From Sulfitobacter sp. S223 (GTDB taxonomy: Bacteria > Pseudomonadota > Alphaproteobacteria > Rhodobacterales > Rhodobacteraceae), in NCBI RefSeq assembly GCF_025143825.1, contig NZ_CP083560.1:2418001-2482000 (forward strand): a stretch of DNA of 64,000 nucleotides, given 5' to 3'. The notes below the pieces were generated by a model, which saw only the letters and a list, made by a program, of their open reading frames with translations, had not been told where the DNA came from and made no database searches. This document shows positions 17,268 to 26,420 of this stretch, one piece after another (positions within the stretch are counted from its first letter, which is position 1; each line of letters opens with the position of its first letter). A program made the translations under genes and the position numbers.

Positions 17268-18677
17268 ATGAGCGCTAATGCAGACCTGATCAAACGGATC
17301 AAAGACGAGGATATCGAATATGTCGACATCCGTTTTACCGACACACGCGGTAAATTGCAGCACGTTACCATCGTTAACGATCTGGTAGATGAAGACTTCC
17401 TCGAAGAAGGTTTCATGTTTGACGGCTCCTCCATCGAGGGCTGGAAATCCATCGAAGCCTCCGACATGAAGCTGATGCCCGACGTTTCGACAGCATATGT
17501 TGACCCCTTCTACGCTGAAAAAACGCTCTGCATTCACTGCTCCATTGTTGAGCCTGACACAGGCGAATCCTATGAGCGTGACCCACGCGGCACAGCCGAA
17601 AAAGCCGAAGCATATCTGAAGTCTTCCGGCATCGGTGATGTGGCCTACTTCGGTCCCGAAGCGGAATTCTTCCTGTTTGACAACGTGAAGTTCTCCAACT
17701 CTATCAACAAGGTATCCTACGAAGTTGATGCGTCCGACGCGTCCTGGAACACCGACACCGATTACGAGATGGGCAACATGGGCCACCGCCCTGGCCTCAA
17801 AGGCGGCTACTTCCCGGTGAACCCCATCGACGAAGCCCAAGACCTGCGCGCCGAGATGCTGTCTACCATGAAGCGTCTGGGTATGAAGGTTGACAAGCAC
17901 CACCACGAAGTGGCGTCTTGCCAGCACGAACTCGGCCTTATCTTTGGCACGCTGACCACACAGGCAGACGAGCTGCAGAAATACAAATACGTGATTCACA
18001 ACGTGGCGCACGCCTACGGCAAATCCGCAACGTTCATGCCAAAGCCAATCTATGGCGATAACGGCTCCGGCATGCACGTGAACATGTCCATCTGGAAAGA
18101 TGGCAAGCCTTTGTTTGCTGGCGACAAATACGCTGATCTGTCCCAAGAAGCGCTGTATTTCATTGGCGGCATTCTGACACACGCAAAGTCGCTGAACGCG
18201 TTTACCAACCCGGGCACCAACAGCTACAAGCGTCTGATCCCGGGCTTTGAAGCCCCTGTACTGCGCGCTTATTCCGCACGCAACCGCTCCGGCTGCGTCC
18301 GTATTCCATGGACAGAATCCCCCAAGGCGAAGCGCGTCGAAGCTCGTTTCCCAGATCCGAGCGCGAACCCTTACCTTTGCTTCGCAGCTCTTTTGATGGC
18401 CGGCCTTGACGGCATCAAGAACAAGATCGACCCGGGCGAAGCGATGGACAAAAACCTCTATGACCTGCCCGCAGAAGAGCTGGCCGGCATCCCAACGGTT
18501 TGTGGCTCGCTGCGCGAAGCTTTGGACGAGCTGGGCAAGGATATGGACTATCTGCTGGCCGGTGACGTGTTCACCAAAGACCAGATCGAAGGTTATATCG
18601 GCCTGAAGATGGAAGAAGTTCACAAGTATGAGCACACGCCTCACCCTGTTGAATTCGGCATGTACTACAGCTGCTAA
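17268..18677 (+). CDS. glnA: Glutamine synthetase type I
   Basis: 469 residues. It makes glutamine from glutamate, ammonia and ATP as a dodecamer. The adenylylation Tyr is at residue 398 in NLYDLP, so control by GlnE is expected. The ATP-binding [10 protein letters not shown] and the glutamate-binding [11 protein letters not shown] segments are present. An AAAGGA site precedes the ATG, and the gene is followed by a strong terminator. Confidence 0.98.
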   Translation: MSANADLIKRIKDEDIEYVDIRFTDTRGKLQHVTIVNDLVDEDFLEEGFMFDGSSIEGWKSIEASDMKLMPDVSTAYVDPFYAEKTLCIHCSIVEPDTGESYERDPRGTAEKAEAYLKSSGIGDVAYFGPEAEFFLFDNVKFSNSINKVSYEVDASDASWNTDTDYEMGNMGHRPGLKGGYFPVNPIDEAQDLRAEMLSTMKRLGMKVDKHHHEVASCQHELGLIFGTLTTQADELQKYKYVIHNVAHAYGKSATFMPKPIYGDNGSGMHVNMSIWKDGKPLFAGDKYADLSQEALYFIGGILTHAKSLNAFTNPGTNSYKRLIPGFEAPVLRAYSARNRSGCVRIPWTESPKAKRVEARFPDPSANPYLCFAALLMAGLDGIKNKIDPGEAMDKNLYDLPAEELAGIPTVCGSLREALDELGKDMDYLLAGDVFTKDQIEGYIGLKMEEVHKYEHTPHPVEFGMYYSC

Positions 18678-18698
18678 TTTCTTCAATTTTTAAAGTTT

Positions 18699-18725
18699 AA
18701 AGGGCGCCCTTCGGGGCGCCTTTTT
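18699..18725 (+). terminator. Rho-independent terminator after glnBA
   Basis: A GC-rich stem with a TTCG tetraloop (GGGCGCCC TTCG GGGCGCC, one bulged G) is followed by TTTTTC, 22 bp after the glnA stop. Confidence 0.9.
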
Positions 18726-18915
18726 CTTTACATCCGCATACAACCAAAGCAGAAGGCGGCCGACAGCAGACCATCGTTAAGCTACATGAAATTACCGAGG
18801 ATTTTTTAGGCTCTCGGCTCGGCATAAACCCGCCCGCCAACACCGAACTAGGGGGTTTGCAACCCAAAACCACTCAGTTAATCTCTGCCCAACTTTAGAT
18901 CAGGGATTAACAATT

Positions 18916-19719
18916 ATGCGTTTCACTAGAAAAATTATGCTTGCTGGCGCTTTTATGGGTGCCCTCGCGGCCCCTGCAATTGCCGCCCAGTGCGGCAATA
19001 ACGCCAGCGGATTTGGCGCATGGAAAGCGGCCTTTGCCTCCGAAGCGCAGAAAGCAGGCGTAAAGCAGCGCGGCCTAGACGCCCTTGCAAATGCGCAATA
19101 CGCAACCGCGACAATTCAGGCCGACCGCAACCAGAAATCGTTCAAATACACATTGGACAAATTCATGCAGGTGCGCGGCGCGAACACGATCGTCAGCCAA
19201 GGCCGCAAGCGCAAGGGGCAGAACGCTGGCTTTTATTCATCGCTAGAACAGCAATACGGAGTGCCTGCGGGTGTACTGCTGGCCATCCACGGCATGGAAA
19301 CCGGTTTTGGCGGCTTCATGGGCGGCTCTGCTGTTGTATCCGCCATCACGACACTGGCTTATGATTGCCGCCGGTCCGCGTTTTTCACGCCCCATGCTAT
19401 CGGGGCGCTGATGCTGGTTGACCGTGGCTCAATCACCTCCAACACCAAAGGTGCCAAGCACGGTGAGCTGGGCCATACCCAGTTCCTGCCGGGCAACGCG
19501 CTGCGTTATGGCGTTGACGGCAATGGCGACGGCCGCGTAGATCTGTACAATCAAACGGATGCGATGGCCTCAACCGCTAACTTCCTGCGCAAGAAAGGCT
19601 GGAAGCCCGGACAAGGGTACCAGCAGGGTCAACCGAACTTTGCAGTGATCAAACAGTGGAATGCAGCCACCGTCTATCAGCAGGCGATTGCAATCATGGG
19701 CGCCAAAATCGACGGCTGA
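18916..19719 (+). CDS. Lytic murein transglycosylase (SLT_2, MltB-like)
   Basis: 267 residues. Residues 1-23 are a signal peptide ending APAIAA without a lipobox, so it is periplasmic and soluble. The catalytic Glu lies in IHGMETGFG, followed by AIGALMLVDRG and LGHTQFLPGNALRYGVDGNG, as in the MltB family. It cleaves peptidoglycan glycan chains to anhydro-muropeptides. It is shorter than MltB of enterics because it lacks a C-terminal peptidoglycan-binding domain. It stands alone between two terminators. Confidence 0.9.
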   Translation: MRFTRKIMLAGAFMGALAAPAIAAQCGNNASGFGAWKAAFASEAQKAGVKQRGLDALANAQYATATIQADRNQKSFKYTLDKFMQVRGANTIVSQGRKRKGQNAGFYSSLEQQYGVPAGVLLAIHGMETGFGGFMGGSAVVSAITTLAYDCRRSAFFTPHAIGALMLVDRGSITSNTKGAKHGELGHTQFLPGNALRYGVDGNGDGRVDLYNQTDAMASTANFLRKKGWKPGQGYQQGQPNFAVIKQWNAATVYQQAIAIMGAKIDG

Positions 19720-19748
19720 TCCGCTTCGCACCACAACCAAGATGTCAC

Positions 19749-19778
19749 AGACCCCGGCCATGCAATTGGTCGGGGTCT
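19749..19778 (+). terminator. Terminator after the lytic transglycosylase gene
   Basis: AGACCCCGGCC pairs with GGTCGGGGTCT across an 8-base loop with one G-T pair. A T-rich tail, TGTGTTTCT, follows, 30 bp after the stop. Confidence 0.75.
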
Positions 19779-19941
19779 TGTGTTTCTAATCCACGGCCCC
19801 TATTTGCGGATCAAGGGTCAGGCCCCTGCCGTCCGCACCTCGGTGAAGTCCTGTTATTTATACTCGGTCCTCAACCACACCAATCCGTGGGATGCAGGCA
19901 ATGCGGACACCTCAGACGCCACGCTTTTGGAGTGATGGACA

Positions 19942-20367
19942 ATGACACACATACCTTCCCGCGATGTGCTGAAAGCACAAGCAAAACGCCTGCGTACTGA
20001 ACTGAGCGCAAAAGGCACCGAGATGACCCATGCCGCAGCCTTGGAAACGGTTGCGCATCAATGGGGCATGCGTGACTGGAACACGCTTGCTGCCAAGGCA
20101 GATGTAAGCGCTGTTCAATGGCACCCCGGCCAACGTGTTTCAGGGCGTTATCTGGGCCACCCGTTCCGGGGCATGATCAAGGCGGCAAGCCTGTCATCCT
20201 CTAGCTACTGGTCACTCACTGTGCGCTTCGACGCGCCTGTGGATGTGGTGGAGTCCGAGTTGTTCACCTCTTTGCGCCAACAAGTGCGCGCAGCGGTCAA
20301 CGCGGACGGTGTATCGCCGCAAAAGACATCGAACGGTCAGCCGCATATCGTGATCACACCAGAATGA
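19942..20367 (+). CDS. Small glyoxalase-related domain protein
   Basis: 141 residues, cytoplasmic. The N-terminal 50 residues, LKAQAKRLRTEL through HQWGMRDWNTLAAKA, match the short helical domain seen at the end of some glyoxalase-superfamily proteins (LK-QAKRLR ... HxxALExxAxxxGxxxWN). The rest, with GRYLGHPFRGMI and a later VRFDAPVDVV strand, has no catalytic motif I recognise. GGAG lies 9 nt before the ATG. Function unknown. Confidence 0.75.
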   Translation: MTHIPSRDVLKAQAKRLRTELSAKGTEMTHAAALETVAHQWGMRDWNTLAAKADVSAVQWHPGQRVSGRYLGHPFRGMIKAASLSSSSYWSLTVRFDAPVDVVESELFTSLRQQVRAAVNADGVSPQKTSNGQPHIVITPE

Positions 20368-20372
20368 CCCCG

Positions 20373-20403
20373 AAAGCGCCCGGCACAATGTCGGGCGCTT
20401 TTA
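20373..20403. terminator. Bidirectional terminator between convergent genes
   Basis: A perfect 10-bp stem, AAAGCGCCCG with CGGGCGCTTT, has a 9-base loop and serves the plus-strand gene. Its right arm overlaps the stop codon of the minus-strand DUF3445 gene. Confidence 0.85.
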
Positions 20404-21129
20404 CGTTGCCACTACGAACGTGTGGATCGAAAACACAACGACATCACTGACCGGCATCCGCACAATGCATTGCCGTTCCGATCGGATATAGGGTGCGGCC
20501 TTTCGGTCAGGTTCAATCCGGCGTGGTGCTGTGGCCGAGCGGGGCTGGTGCAATTCAGGATCGTCATACCAAAGCCGGTTAAAGCGCCACAAAGGCCGCC
20601 CTGCCCGCACCCCGTCAAACAAACGCTGGACGCGGCGCGCCAGATCATTGTCATACTCTTGCACAGGTTCATGGATACCGATCAGTGGCTTGCCCGCCTT
20701 TTCCGCCAGACGCCAACTGGCAGGAAAGCACAGAACAGCGCCCACCAGAACATGCTCTGCCCCGTGTTTGCGCAGGATGCAGATATCTTCCTGCACCAGC
20801 ATCCCCAGCGTCAGAAGCGGTTCATTGAGGTCGAGTGGGACCACGCGCCCGTCAGGGCAAGTCACGTCGCTTGCACCCACAGTGAACCCCAACGATGGCA
20901 GCACGGCCAAGGCTTCTGCCAGCACCTCGCGCGCAGCATTCAGCGCTGTCGGCTCCATCCACAGAACTGCATCGCGGGCTTGGGAAAATAGCTCCAGTCG
21001 CCGCTGAATTTGCGCGCCATAGGCTTCGTCAACGCGCAACCAATCATCCGCAGCCGCCGGTGCCATTCCGGGCAATCCGGTCTGTGTCTGCATCTCTGAT
21101 GGAAGGGAATTTTGTAAAATCACAGTCAT
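20401..21129 (-). CDS. DUF3445 heme-dependent oxidative N-demethylase-like protein
   Basis: 242 residues. The family covers heme proteins such as the alpha subunit of dimethylamine monooxygenase. Recognisable parts are DWLRVDEAYGAQIQRRLELF, a central VQEDICIL, LCFPASWRLAEKAGKPLIGI and RFNRLWYDD. The His and Glu near IGIHEPVQEY are typical. It lies upstream of and divergent from dddP. It may oxidise a methylated amine, but the substrate cannot be told. Family members work alone or with partner subunits; none is seen nearby. Confidence 0.85.
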   Translation of the reverse strand: MTVILQNSLPSEMQTQTGLPGMAPAAADDWLRVDEAYGAQIQRRLELFSQARDAVLWMEPTALNAAREVLAEALAVLPSLGFTVGASDVTCPDGRVVPLDLNEPLLTLGMLVQEDICILRKHGAEHVLVGAVLCFPASWRLAEKAGKPLIGIHEPVQEYDNDLARRVQRLFDGVRAGRPLWRFNRLWYDDPELHQPRSATAPRRIEPDRKAAPYIRSERQCIVRMPVSDVVVFSIHTFVVAT

Positions 21130-21243
21130 GCGCAGACGTTAGCGCAGCATAGCAGTGCAGGCAAAAGCGACATGACACCGTGTCGCAAACATTCAAGCAC
21201 GGAGGCATTTTTGCGCCACCCTTGTCACGAAGGGAGCCGCATC

Positions 21244-22593
21244 ATGAACCAACACTACCGTGAGACCCGCAAGATCGACCCGACCAAAGGCGCGACCCTG
21301 CCCGATGGCTCCCCAAACGATGCAGACCGCGTTGAAATCGGCCCCACTCAACTGGCGTTTCGCGAATGGGAGGCCGCGGGGCTTGTTCTGCCCAATCTGG
21401 ACGCCATGCGCCGCTATCGATGGGCGCGGCTGACACAACATATCGTTGCCCGTGGCTATGGCGGGTTGCTGATGTTTGATCCGCTCAACATCCGCTACGC
21501 CACCGACAGCACCAACATGCAACTGTGGAACACGCACAATCCTTTCCGCGCAGTCCTTTTATGTGCCGACGGTTACATGGTGATTTGGGATTATAAGAAC
21601 TCGCCTTTTCTGAGCGAATTCAACCCGCTGGTCCGCGAACAACGATCGGGCGCGGACCTGTTCTATTTTGATCGGGGCGACAAGGTTGGTATGGCGGCGG
21701 ACGTGCTCGCGGGGGAAATACGCGATCTTGTGGCAGAGCATGGCAGCGGCGAAAAGCGGCTAGCGGTGGACAAGATCATGCTGCACGGTTTGCGGTCGCT
21801 GGAACGGGCGGGCTTTGAGGTCATGGACGGTGAGGAAGTGACCGAAAAATCCCGCAGCATCAAAGGTGCTGACGAAGTCTTGGCGATGCGCTGCGCCAGC
21901 CACGCGTGTGAAACCTCAGTGCGTGCAATGGAGGATTTTGCGCGGTCGAATGTCCCGCTTGGCAACACCTCTGAAGATGACATATGGGCGGTCATGCACG
22001 CCGAGAACATCCGCCGCGGAGGTGAATGGATCGAAACGCGGCTGCTGTCGTCAGGTCCGCGCACCAATCCGTGGTTTCAGGAATGTGGGCCACGTATCAC
22101 GCAACCGAACGAAATCATCAGTTTTGATACCGATCTAGTCGGCAGCTACGGCATCTGCGTCGACATCTCGCGCAGCTGGTGGATCGGTGATCAGGCCCCG
22201 CCACCAGAGATGATCTATGCCATGCAGCACGGGGTCGAACACATCATGACGAACATGCAAATGCTCAAACCCGGCGTGATGATCCCGGAGCTATCGGCGA
22301 ACACCCATGTTCTGGATGCACCGTTTCAAAAGCAGAAATACGGATGCCTCATGCACGGCGTTGGACTATGCGATGAATGGCCATTGGTTGCATATCCGGA
22401 TCAAGCCGTCGAGGGCGCCTATGATTACCCTCTTGAGGCGGGCATGGTGCTGTGTGTTGAGGCATTGGTCAGTGCCGAGGGCGGTAATTTTTCGATCAAG
22501 CTCGAAGATCAGGTTTTGATCACCGAAGACGGTTATGAGAATTTGACCACCTATCCGTTTGATGCCGCATTGATGGGGCTGGGCCAAAGCTGA
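21244..22593 (+). CDS. dddP: Dimethylsulfoniopropionate lyase DddP
   Basis: 449 residues from the ATG at 21244, which has AGGGAG upstream; an earlier in-frame start would add 24 unrelated residues. DddP belongs to the M24 metallopeptidase fold but cleaves DMSP to dimethyl sulfide and acrylate. All six metal ligands known for the family fall at the family's usual numbers: Asp295 and Asp297 (FDTDL), Asp307 (CVDIS), His371 (MHGVG), Glu406 (CVEAL) and Glu421 (KLEDQV). The N-terminus (MNQHYRETRKIDP) is typical of roseobacter DddP. The substrate call follows from this close family match. Confidence 0.95.
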   Translation: MNQHYRETRKIDPTKGATLPDGSPNDADRVEIGPTQLAFREWEAAGLVLPNLDAMRRYRWARLTQHIVARGYGGLLMFDPLNIRYATDSTNMQLWNTHNPFRAVLLCADGYMVIWDYKNSPFLSEFNPLVREQRSGADLFYFDRGDKVGMAADVLAGEIRDLVAEHGSGEKRLAVDKIMLHGLRSLERAGFEVMDGEEVTEKSRSIKGADEVLAMRCASHACETSVRAMEDFARSNVPLGNTSEDDIWAVMHAENIRRGGEWIETRLLSSGPRTNPWFQECGPRITQPNEIISFDTDLVGSYGICVDISRSWWIGDQAPPPEMIYAMQHGVEHIMTNMQMLKPGVMIPELSANTHVLDAPFQKQKYGCLMHGVGLCDEWPLVAYPDQAVEGAYDYPLEAGMVLCVEALVSAEGGNFSIKLEDQVLITEDGYENLTTYPFDAALMGLGQS

Positions 22594-22742
22594 ACTGCTA
22601 ACGGCTTTTTGTGCATTTTATTGCAAGTGTGCAAAACCATTTTGCAATCAGCCATTCAAAGGTGACCTCGGCTTTCCGCCTGAAAGATGTGCCCAATCCA
22701 AAATTTGCGGGCCTGCCAGCCACTGACGCGACATGTAGTTGA

Positions 22743-23078
22743 TTGATCTGGCGGGATCACTTGGACACGAAACTGCATAGGGTGCGGATTGCACCTTACG
22801 CAGGGCTTGGCGGCGGCGGCATTATTCTGGGCATCGCAATCACATTGGTAGCCGTGCAGATGCGATCCCGAAAACAGCATATTTCCCAGATAAGCGATTA
22901 GGTTGCCCAGCTTTCCCAGGCGCAACATCCAACACCAAAGCCACAGGATGCGACCCGCACAGTTGCCGCCGACCTGCTGACGGTTACAGCGCCTACTGTT
23001 GCGCCGCCACAAGCCATGGCACCAGCCACCCGCAATCCGGCGGCACGCCGCAAGCGTCTGCACATTCCCAAGGCCTGA
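22743..23078 (+). pseudogene. Possible broken gene for a small single-span membrane protein
   Basis: One plus-strand frame reads a basic start, a hydrophobic run (GGGGIILGIAITLVAV), then RSRKQHISQISD, an in-frame TAG at about 22899, and continues VAQLSQAQ with a Pro/Ala-rich tail ending in a basic HIPKA before TGA. A membrane anchor followed by a coiled coil, interrupted by a CAG-to-TAG-like change, is what a decayed gene would look like. It has no clear start codon beyond TTG. The stretch 22594-22742 shows nothing. Confidence 0.3.
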
Positions 23079-23143
23079 CGGGCCCGCCTCCAGCTTTGAC
23101 ATTCAGGAACATGGCCCTGCATGTCATGCGTTATTGCCGACCT

Positions 23144-24298
23144 TTACTGCCCCAGCGCTTGGCCCAGATCGTCTGCCAGATCGCCCGCATCTTCGATGCC
23201 AACCGACAGGCGCAGCAGCCCCTCTGGAATACCTGTATGCGGCTCGATGGTGTGGCGGTGTTCAACAAGGCTTTCGACACCACCAAGAGATGTTGCACGG
23301 TGGAAAAGCTGAAGGCGCGCAGTCGCGGCCAATGCCGCCTCAGCGCCGCCTTTCACCACGAATGACAACAGCGGGCCGAAGCCACCTTTCATCTGGGTGC
23401 AGGCCAGATCATGCCCCTTGTGAGATGGCAAACCGGGGTAAAGCACGGCCTCGACCGCCGGATGGTCCGACAGATATAACGCCAGTGTCTGCGCGTTCGA
23501 TGACATCCGCTCAACCCGCAGTGGCAGGGTCCGCATACCGCGCAGCAGCAGCCACGCCTCGAACGGACCAAGCACGGCGCCCGCCATATCACGGTCGGCA
23601 CGAATGGCTTGCCAGATTTCGCTATTTGCGTCCGCACAGGCCAGCGCACCTGCCAGCACATCGGAATGTCCGTTCAGCCCTTTGGTTGCAGAGTGCATGA
23701 CGATATCGGCCCCGAAGGACACGGCGCGTGTCAGCACAGGCGTAGAGGTTGTCATATCGGCGATCAGCAAACCACCGGCGGCATGTACAGCCTGCGCGCA
23801 AGCGGCAATATCCACAATCCGCAACCACGGGTTCGAAGGCGTCTCGATCCATGCAAGGGCTGGTTTATGGTCGGCGCAGGCCTGTGCAAAAGCGTCTGTG
23901 TCTGCCGCCTCGATCTCGATCAAGGTGATATCCCTGCGGTCACAAAAGGCACGAATCCACGCTGTGGTACCCCAGTAAATCTGGCTTTGCACCAGAACGC
24001 TGGCACCAGCAGGCAACGTGCGGAAGACCGCCGCTACTGCCGCCATGCCAGAGGGAAAGACCATCGCCTCCTGCGCGCCTTCCAGTTGCGCCAGCACCCC
24101 TTCGACCATCCGCCCGTTGGGCGCATGGGAACGCGAATAGACATTGCCGTCCACCGCCGGCACATAGCTTTCGTCGCGTACAAAAGTTGTTGCGGGGTGA
24201 ATCGGTGGCACGACACCACCGGTTGCGTCATCCAGCAGCCCGCCTGCCTGTGCGGCAACAGTGGCAGGACGAAGGGTGTGGGACGGTCTTGGAGACAT
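23144..24298 (-). CDS. PLP-dependent trans-sulfuration enzyme (cystathionine gamma-synthase/beta-lyase family)
   Basis: 384 residues from the ATG at 24298. An ATG at 24313 and a GTG at 24367 are also in frame; the latter would run through the repeat operator and is unlikely. The Cys/Met metabolism fold is shown by YSRSHAPNGRMVEGVLAQLEG, the aspartate in LIADMTTSTPVL and the PLP lysine in HSATKGLNGHSD. It could be cystathionine beta-lyase, gamma-synthase or O-acetylhomoserine sulfhydrylase. It is the sulfur-amino-acid gene nearest dddP, but no operon links them. Confidence 0.88.
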   Translation of the reverse strand: MSPRPSHTLRPATVAAQAGGLLDDATGGVVPPIHPATTFVRDESYVPAVDGNVYSRSHAPNGRMVEGVLAQLEGAQEAMVFPSGMAAVAAVFRTLPAGASVLVQSQIYWGTTAWIRAFCDRRDITLIEIEAADTDAFAQACADHKPALAWIETPSNPWLRIVDIAACAQAVHAAGGLLIADMTTSTPVLTRAVSFGADIVMHSATKGLNGHSDVLAGALACADANSEIWQAIRADRDMAGAVLGPFEAWLLLRGMRTLPLRVERMSSNAQTLALYLSDHPAVEAVLYPGLPSHKGHDLACTQMKGGFGPLLSFVVKGGAEAALAATARLQLFHRATSLGGVESLVEHRHTIEPHTGIPEGLLRLSVGIEDAGDLADDLGQALGQ

Positions 24299-24325
24299 GA
24301 CAGAGGCTTTCATTTGACATGGGTG

Positions 24326-24358
24326 TGTACGCTCGGTGTACGTCTGGTGTACGCGCTG
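24326..24358. promoter_or_regulatory. Three tandem 11-bp repeats (TGTACGnnnnG), candidate operator
   Basis: TGTACGCTCGG, TGTACGTCTGG and TGTACGCGCTG lie head to tail with an exact 11-bp period, about one DNA turn. The array sits between the divergent PLP gene (minus) and sulfotransferase-like gene (plus), 28 bp from the chosen PLP start. The phasing suits cooperative binding of a regulator on one face of the helix. Confidence 0.55.
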
Positions 24359-24455
24359 TGCAAACACTTCTCACACCGACGTGAGCCATGTGTTCGTCCC
24401 TTGTGCTGGTGCGGCAGCTGCGCCAGATTGCAGATATGGAACAGGAGAACGGTCA

Positions 24456-25016
24456 ATGAAAATCGCAGTCGCGGGAATTCCGAGAAGTGGCACGACTATG
24501 ACCTTTCGCGCGCTCGCAGGCCTTCCGAGGGGCGGAACGACGCCAAAGGATTACGACGGCCCCATCGTCAAGACCCACACCCGGGCGCCGCAGGAATTGG
24601 CCGGGATCACAAAGGCGATATTCCTGTTCGGGGACCCTGTTGCATCCGTCATTTCAACGCGGCACAACCGCTGGTCTGCGGGGCATTTCAAGAATTGCGG
24701 TGTAGAAGACATTTCCCCCGACGAGGCCGATATCTATGTCGAGGACCTGTTGGGATACGAAAAGATGTTCGATGCCTGGACGCAACGGCAGCCCTTTGAC
24801 TGTATTTGCGTCAGATACGAAAGCTTGCATGATAACCTTCAGATCTTGAATACCTTTTTCGGACAGCATCTATATGTGCAACCTTACCGCGCGCGCGCAA
24901 CGCGCCCCGAAGAGCGGGAGAGTGAAGACACTCTCGCCCGCATCAAGCAGACCTACGCCACGTTCATCCGCAAAGTCGAAGCCGCACCTGATGTCATGAT
25001 CTACAGAGCGTCATAG
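24456..25016 (+). CDS. Small sulfotransferase-like P-loop protein
   Basis: 186 residues. The ATG has AGGAG 8 nt upstream. The N-terminus has a P-loop of the sulfotransferase type, AGIPRSGTTMTFRAL, which binds the 5'-phosphosulfate end of PAPS. Later it has VASVISTRHNRW, similar to the 3'-phosphate loop. It is much shorter than typical sulfotransferases (about 250-300), so it may be a reduced member or bind another nucleotide. It is divergent from the PLP enzyme, sharing the 11-bp repeats. Confidence 0.6.
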   Translation: MKIAVAGIPRSGTTMTFRALAGLPRGGTTPKDYDGPIVKTHTRAPQELAGITKAIFLFGDPVASVISTRHNRWSAGHFKNCGVEDISPDEADIYVEDLLGYEKMFDAWTQRQPFDCICVRYESLHDNLQILNTFFGQHLYVQPYRARATRPEERESEDTLARIKQTYATFIRKVEAAPDVMIYRAS

Positions 25017-25091
25017 GGTTTGCGGCATACCGCATGATCCCGTCCATCCCCCGAACGCGGGGTCATAGAATAAATAGAAGGATTTTATCCC

Positions 25092-26309
25092 ATGCCAGTA
25101 AAGCGCGTCTCTTTTCCCGGTCATGACGGCGCGCAACTGGCCGCTCGGCTGGATATGCCTGCCGGTCCACATCTGGCGACAGCGCTTTTTGCGCATTGTT
25201 TCACCTGTGGAAAGGATATCGCGGCCGCGCGCCGCATCGCCGCACGGCTGGCAGCCATGGGCATTGCCGTCTTGCGATTTGACTTTACCGGCTTGGGCCA
25301 TTCGGAGGGTGAGTTCGCCAACACCTCCTTCACCAGTAACGTCGATGATTTGGTCTGTGCCGCCACTTGGGCAGCGCAGGAAGGTATGCCGCCAAGCCTG
25401 CTGATCGGTCATTCGCTGGGCGGGGCTGCGGTGATCAAAGCTGCAAGCCAGCTTGACGGTATCAAGGCAGTGGTCACGATCGGCGCGCCCTTTGATCCGG
25501 CCCATGTGACCCAGCACTTCGCGGATGCTTTGCCGCAAATCGCCCGCGATGGCGCTGCGCAGGTCGATCTGGCCGGACGCAGCTTTACCATCGGAAAATC
25601 CTTCATCGAAGATACCGGCAACGGTGCATTGGGCGATGTATTGAGCCACCTTAAAACCGCCCTTTTGGTGATGCACGGGCCGCTGGACGAAGTCGTCAGC
25701 GTGGACAGTGCCGCGCAGATTTTCATGGCTGCGAAACACCCCAAAAGCTTTGTTTCGCTCGACAATGCAGACCACCTGATCACGCGAGCCGAGGACGCGG
25801 AATATGCTGCCAATGTGATTGCTTCATGGGCAGCGCGCTATATCCATCTTCCCCTGCCCGCGCCGCCCGTCGGCACCCCCGAAGGCATCGTGCGTGTGTC
25901 AGAGGCCGATCCTGACGGCTTTCTGCAAGATATTTCCTCTGGCACCCATGTGCATTTGGTCGCGGATGAACCACTGGCCTATGGTGGGACCAATATGGGG
26001 ATGTCTCCCTACGGGTTTCTTTCAGCAAGCCTTGGTGCCTGCACCTCTATGACCATCCGCATGTATGCACGGCGCAAGGGATGGCCACTGGAACATGTCC
26101 GCGTTGATGTCAGCCATGACAAAGTGCACGCACAGGACGCTGCAACAGGCTCAGGTGAGAAAATCGACAGATTTAACCGCCTAATCACCCTGACTGGAGG
26201 CGCTCTAAGCCCCGAGGAAAGAACCAGATTGCTGGAAATCGCAGACCGTTGCCCGGTGCACCGAACGCTGGAGCGAACGTCGGAAATTCACACCGCACTT
26301 GTCGAATAG
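25092..26309 (+). CDS. Alpha/beta hydrolase fused to an OsmC-family peroxiredoxin domain
   Basis: 405 residues. Residues 1-250 are an alpha/beta hydrolase with the nucleophile elbow GHSLGGAA, a DFTGLGHSEG loop and the catalytic His in NADHLITR. Residues about 270-405 are an OsmC/Ohr-like domain with LGACTSMTIRMYARR and the second Cys in CPVHRTLER. The fusion is known in many proteobacteria and is thought to deal with organic peroxides or esters. AGAAGG lies near the ATG, and the gene follows the sulfotransferase-like gene after 75 bp. Confidence 0.92.
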   Translation: MPVKRVSFPGHDGAQLAARLDMPAGPHLATALFAHCFTCGKDIAAARRIAARLAAMGIAVLRFDFTGLGHSEGEFANTSFTSNVDDLVCAATWAAQEGMPPSLLIGHSLGGAAVIKAASQLDGIKAVVTIGAPFDPAHVTQHFADALPQIARDGAAQVDLAGRSFTIGKSFIEDTGNGALGDVLSHLKTALLVMHGPLDEVVSVDSAAQIFMAAKHPKSFVSLDNADHLITRAEDAEYAANVIASWAARYIHLPLPAPPVGTPEGIVRVSEADPDGFLQDISSGTHVHLVADEPLAYGGTNMGMSPYGFLSASLGACTSMTIRMYARRKGWPLEHVRVDVSHDKVHAQDAATGSGEKIDRFNRLITLTGGALSPEERTRLLEIADRCPVHRTLERTSEIHTALVE

Positions 26310-26420
26310 ACGCTGCCGCACGGCTGGTTCGCTGCTTTGGAAGCGCCACGCACCTTGTTCTCGGCGCGACATCGGTCTATTGGCCCTGTGTCCCTTGCAG
26401 TGTCACAAAAAGGTGTGCCA

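Noticed and set aside
22594..22760. DMSP-related riboswitch or terminator after dddP
   Set aside because: No stable stem with a T-run or conserved riboswitch core could be seen.
24326..24358. CRISPR array
   Set aside because: The units are only 11 bp with no spacers; they look like a regulator site.
23609..24799. A 396-codon frame covering the PLP gene antisense and the 11-bp repeats
   Set aside because: It overlaps two better-supported genes and has no domain or ribosome site.
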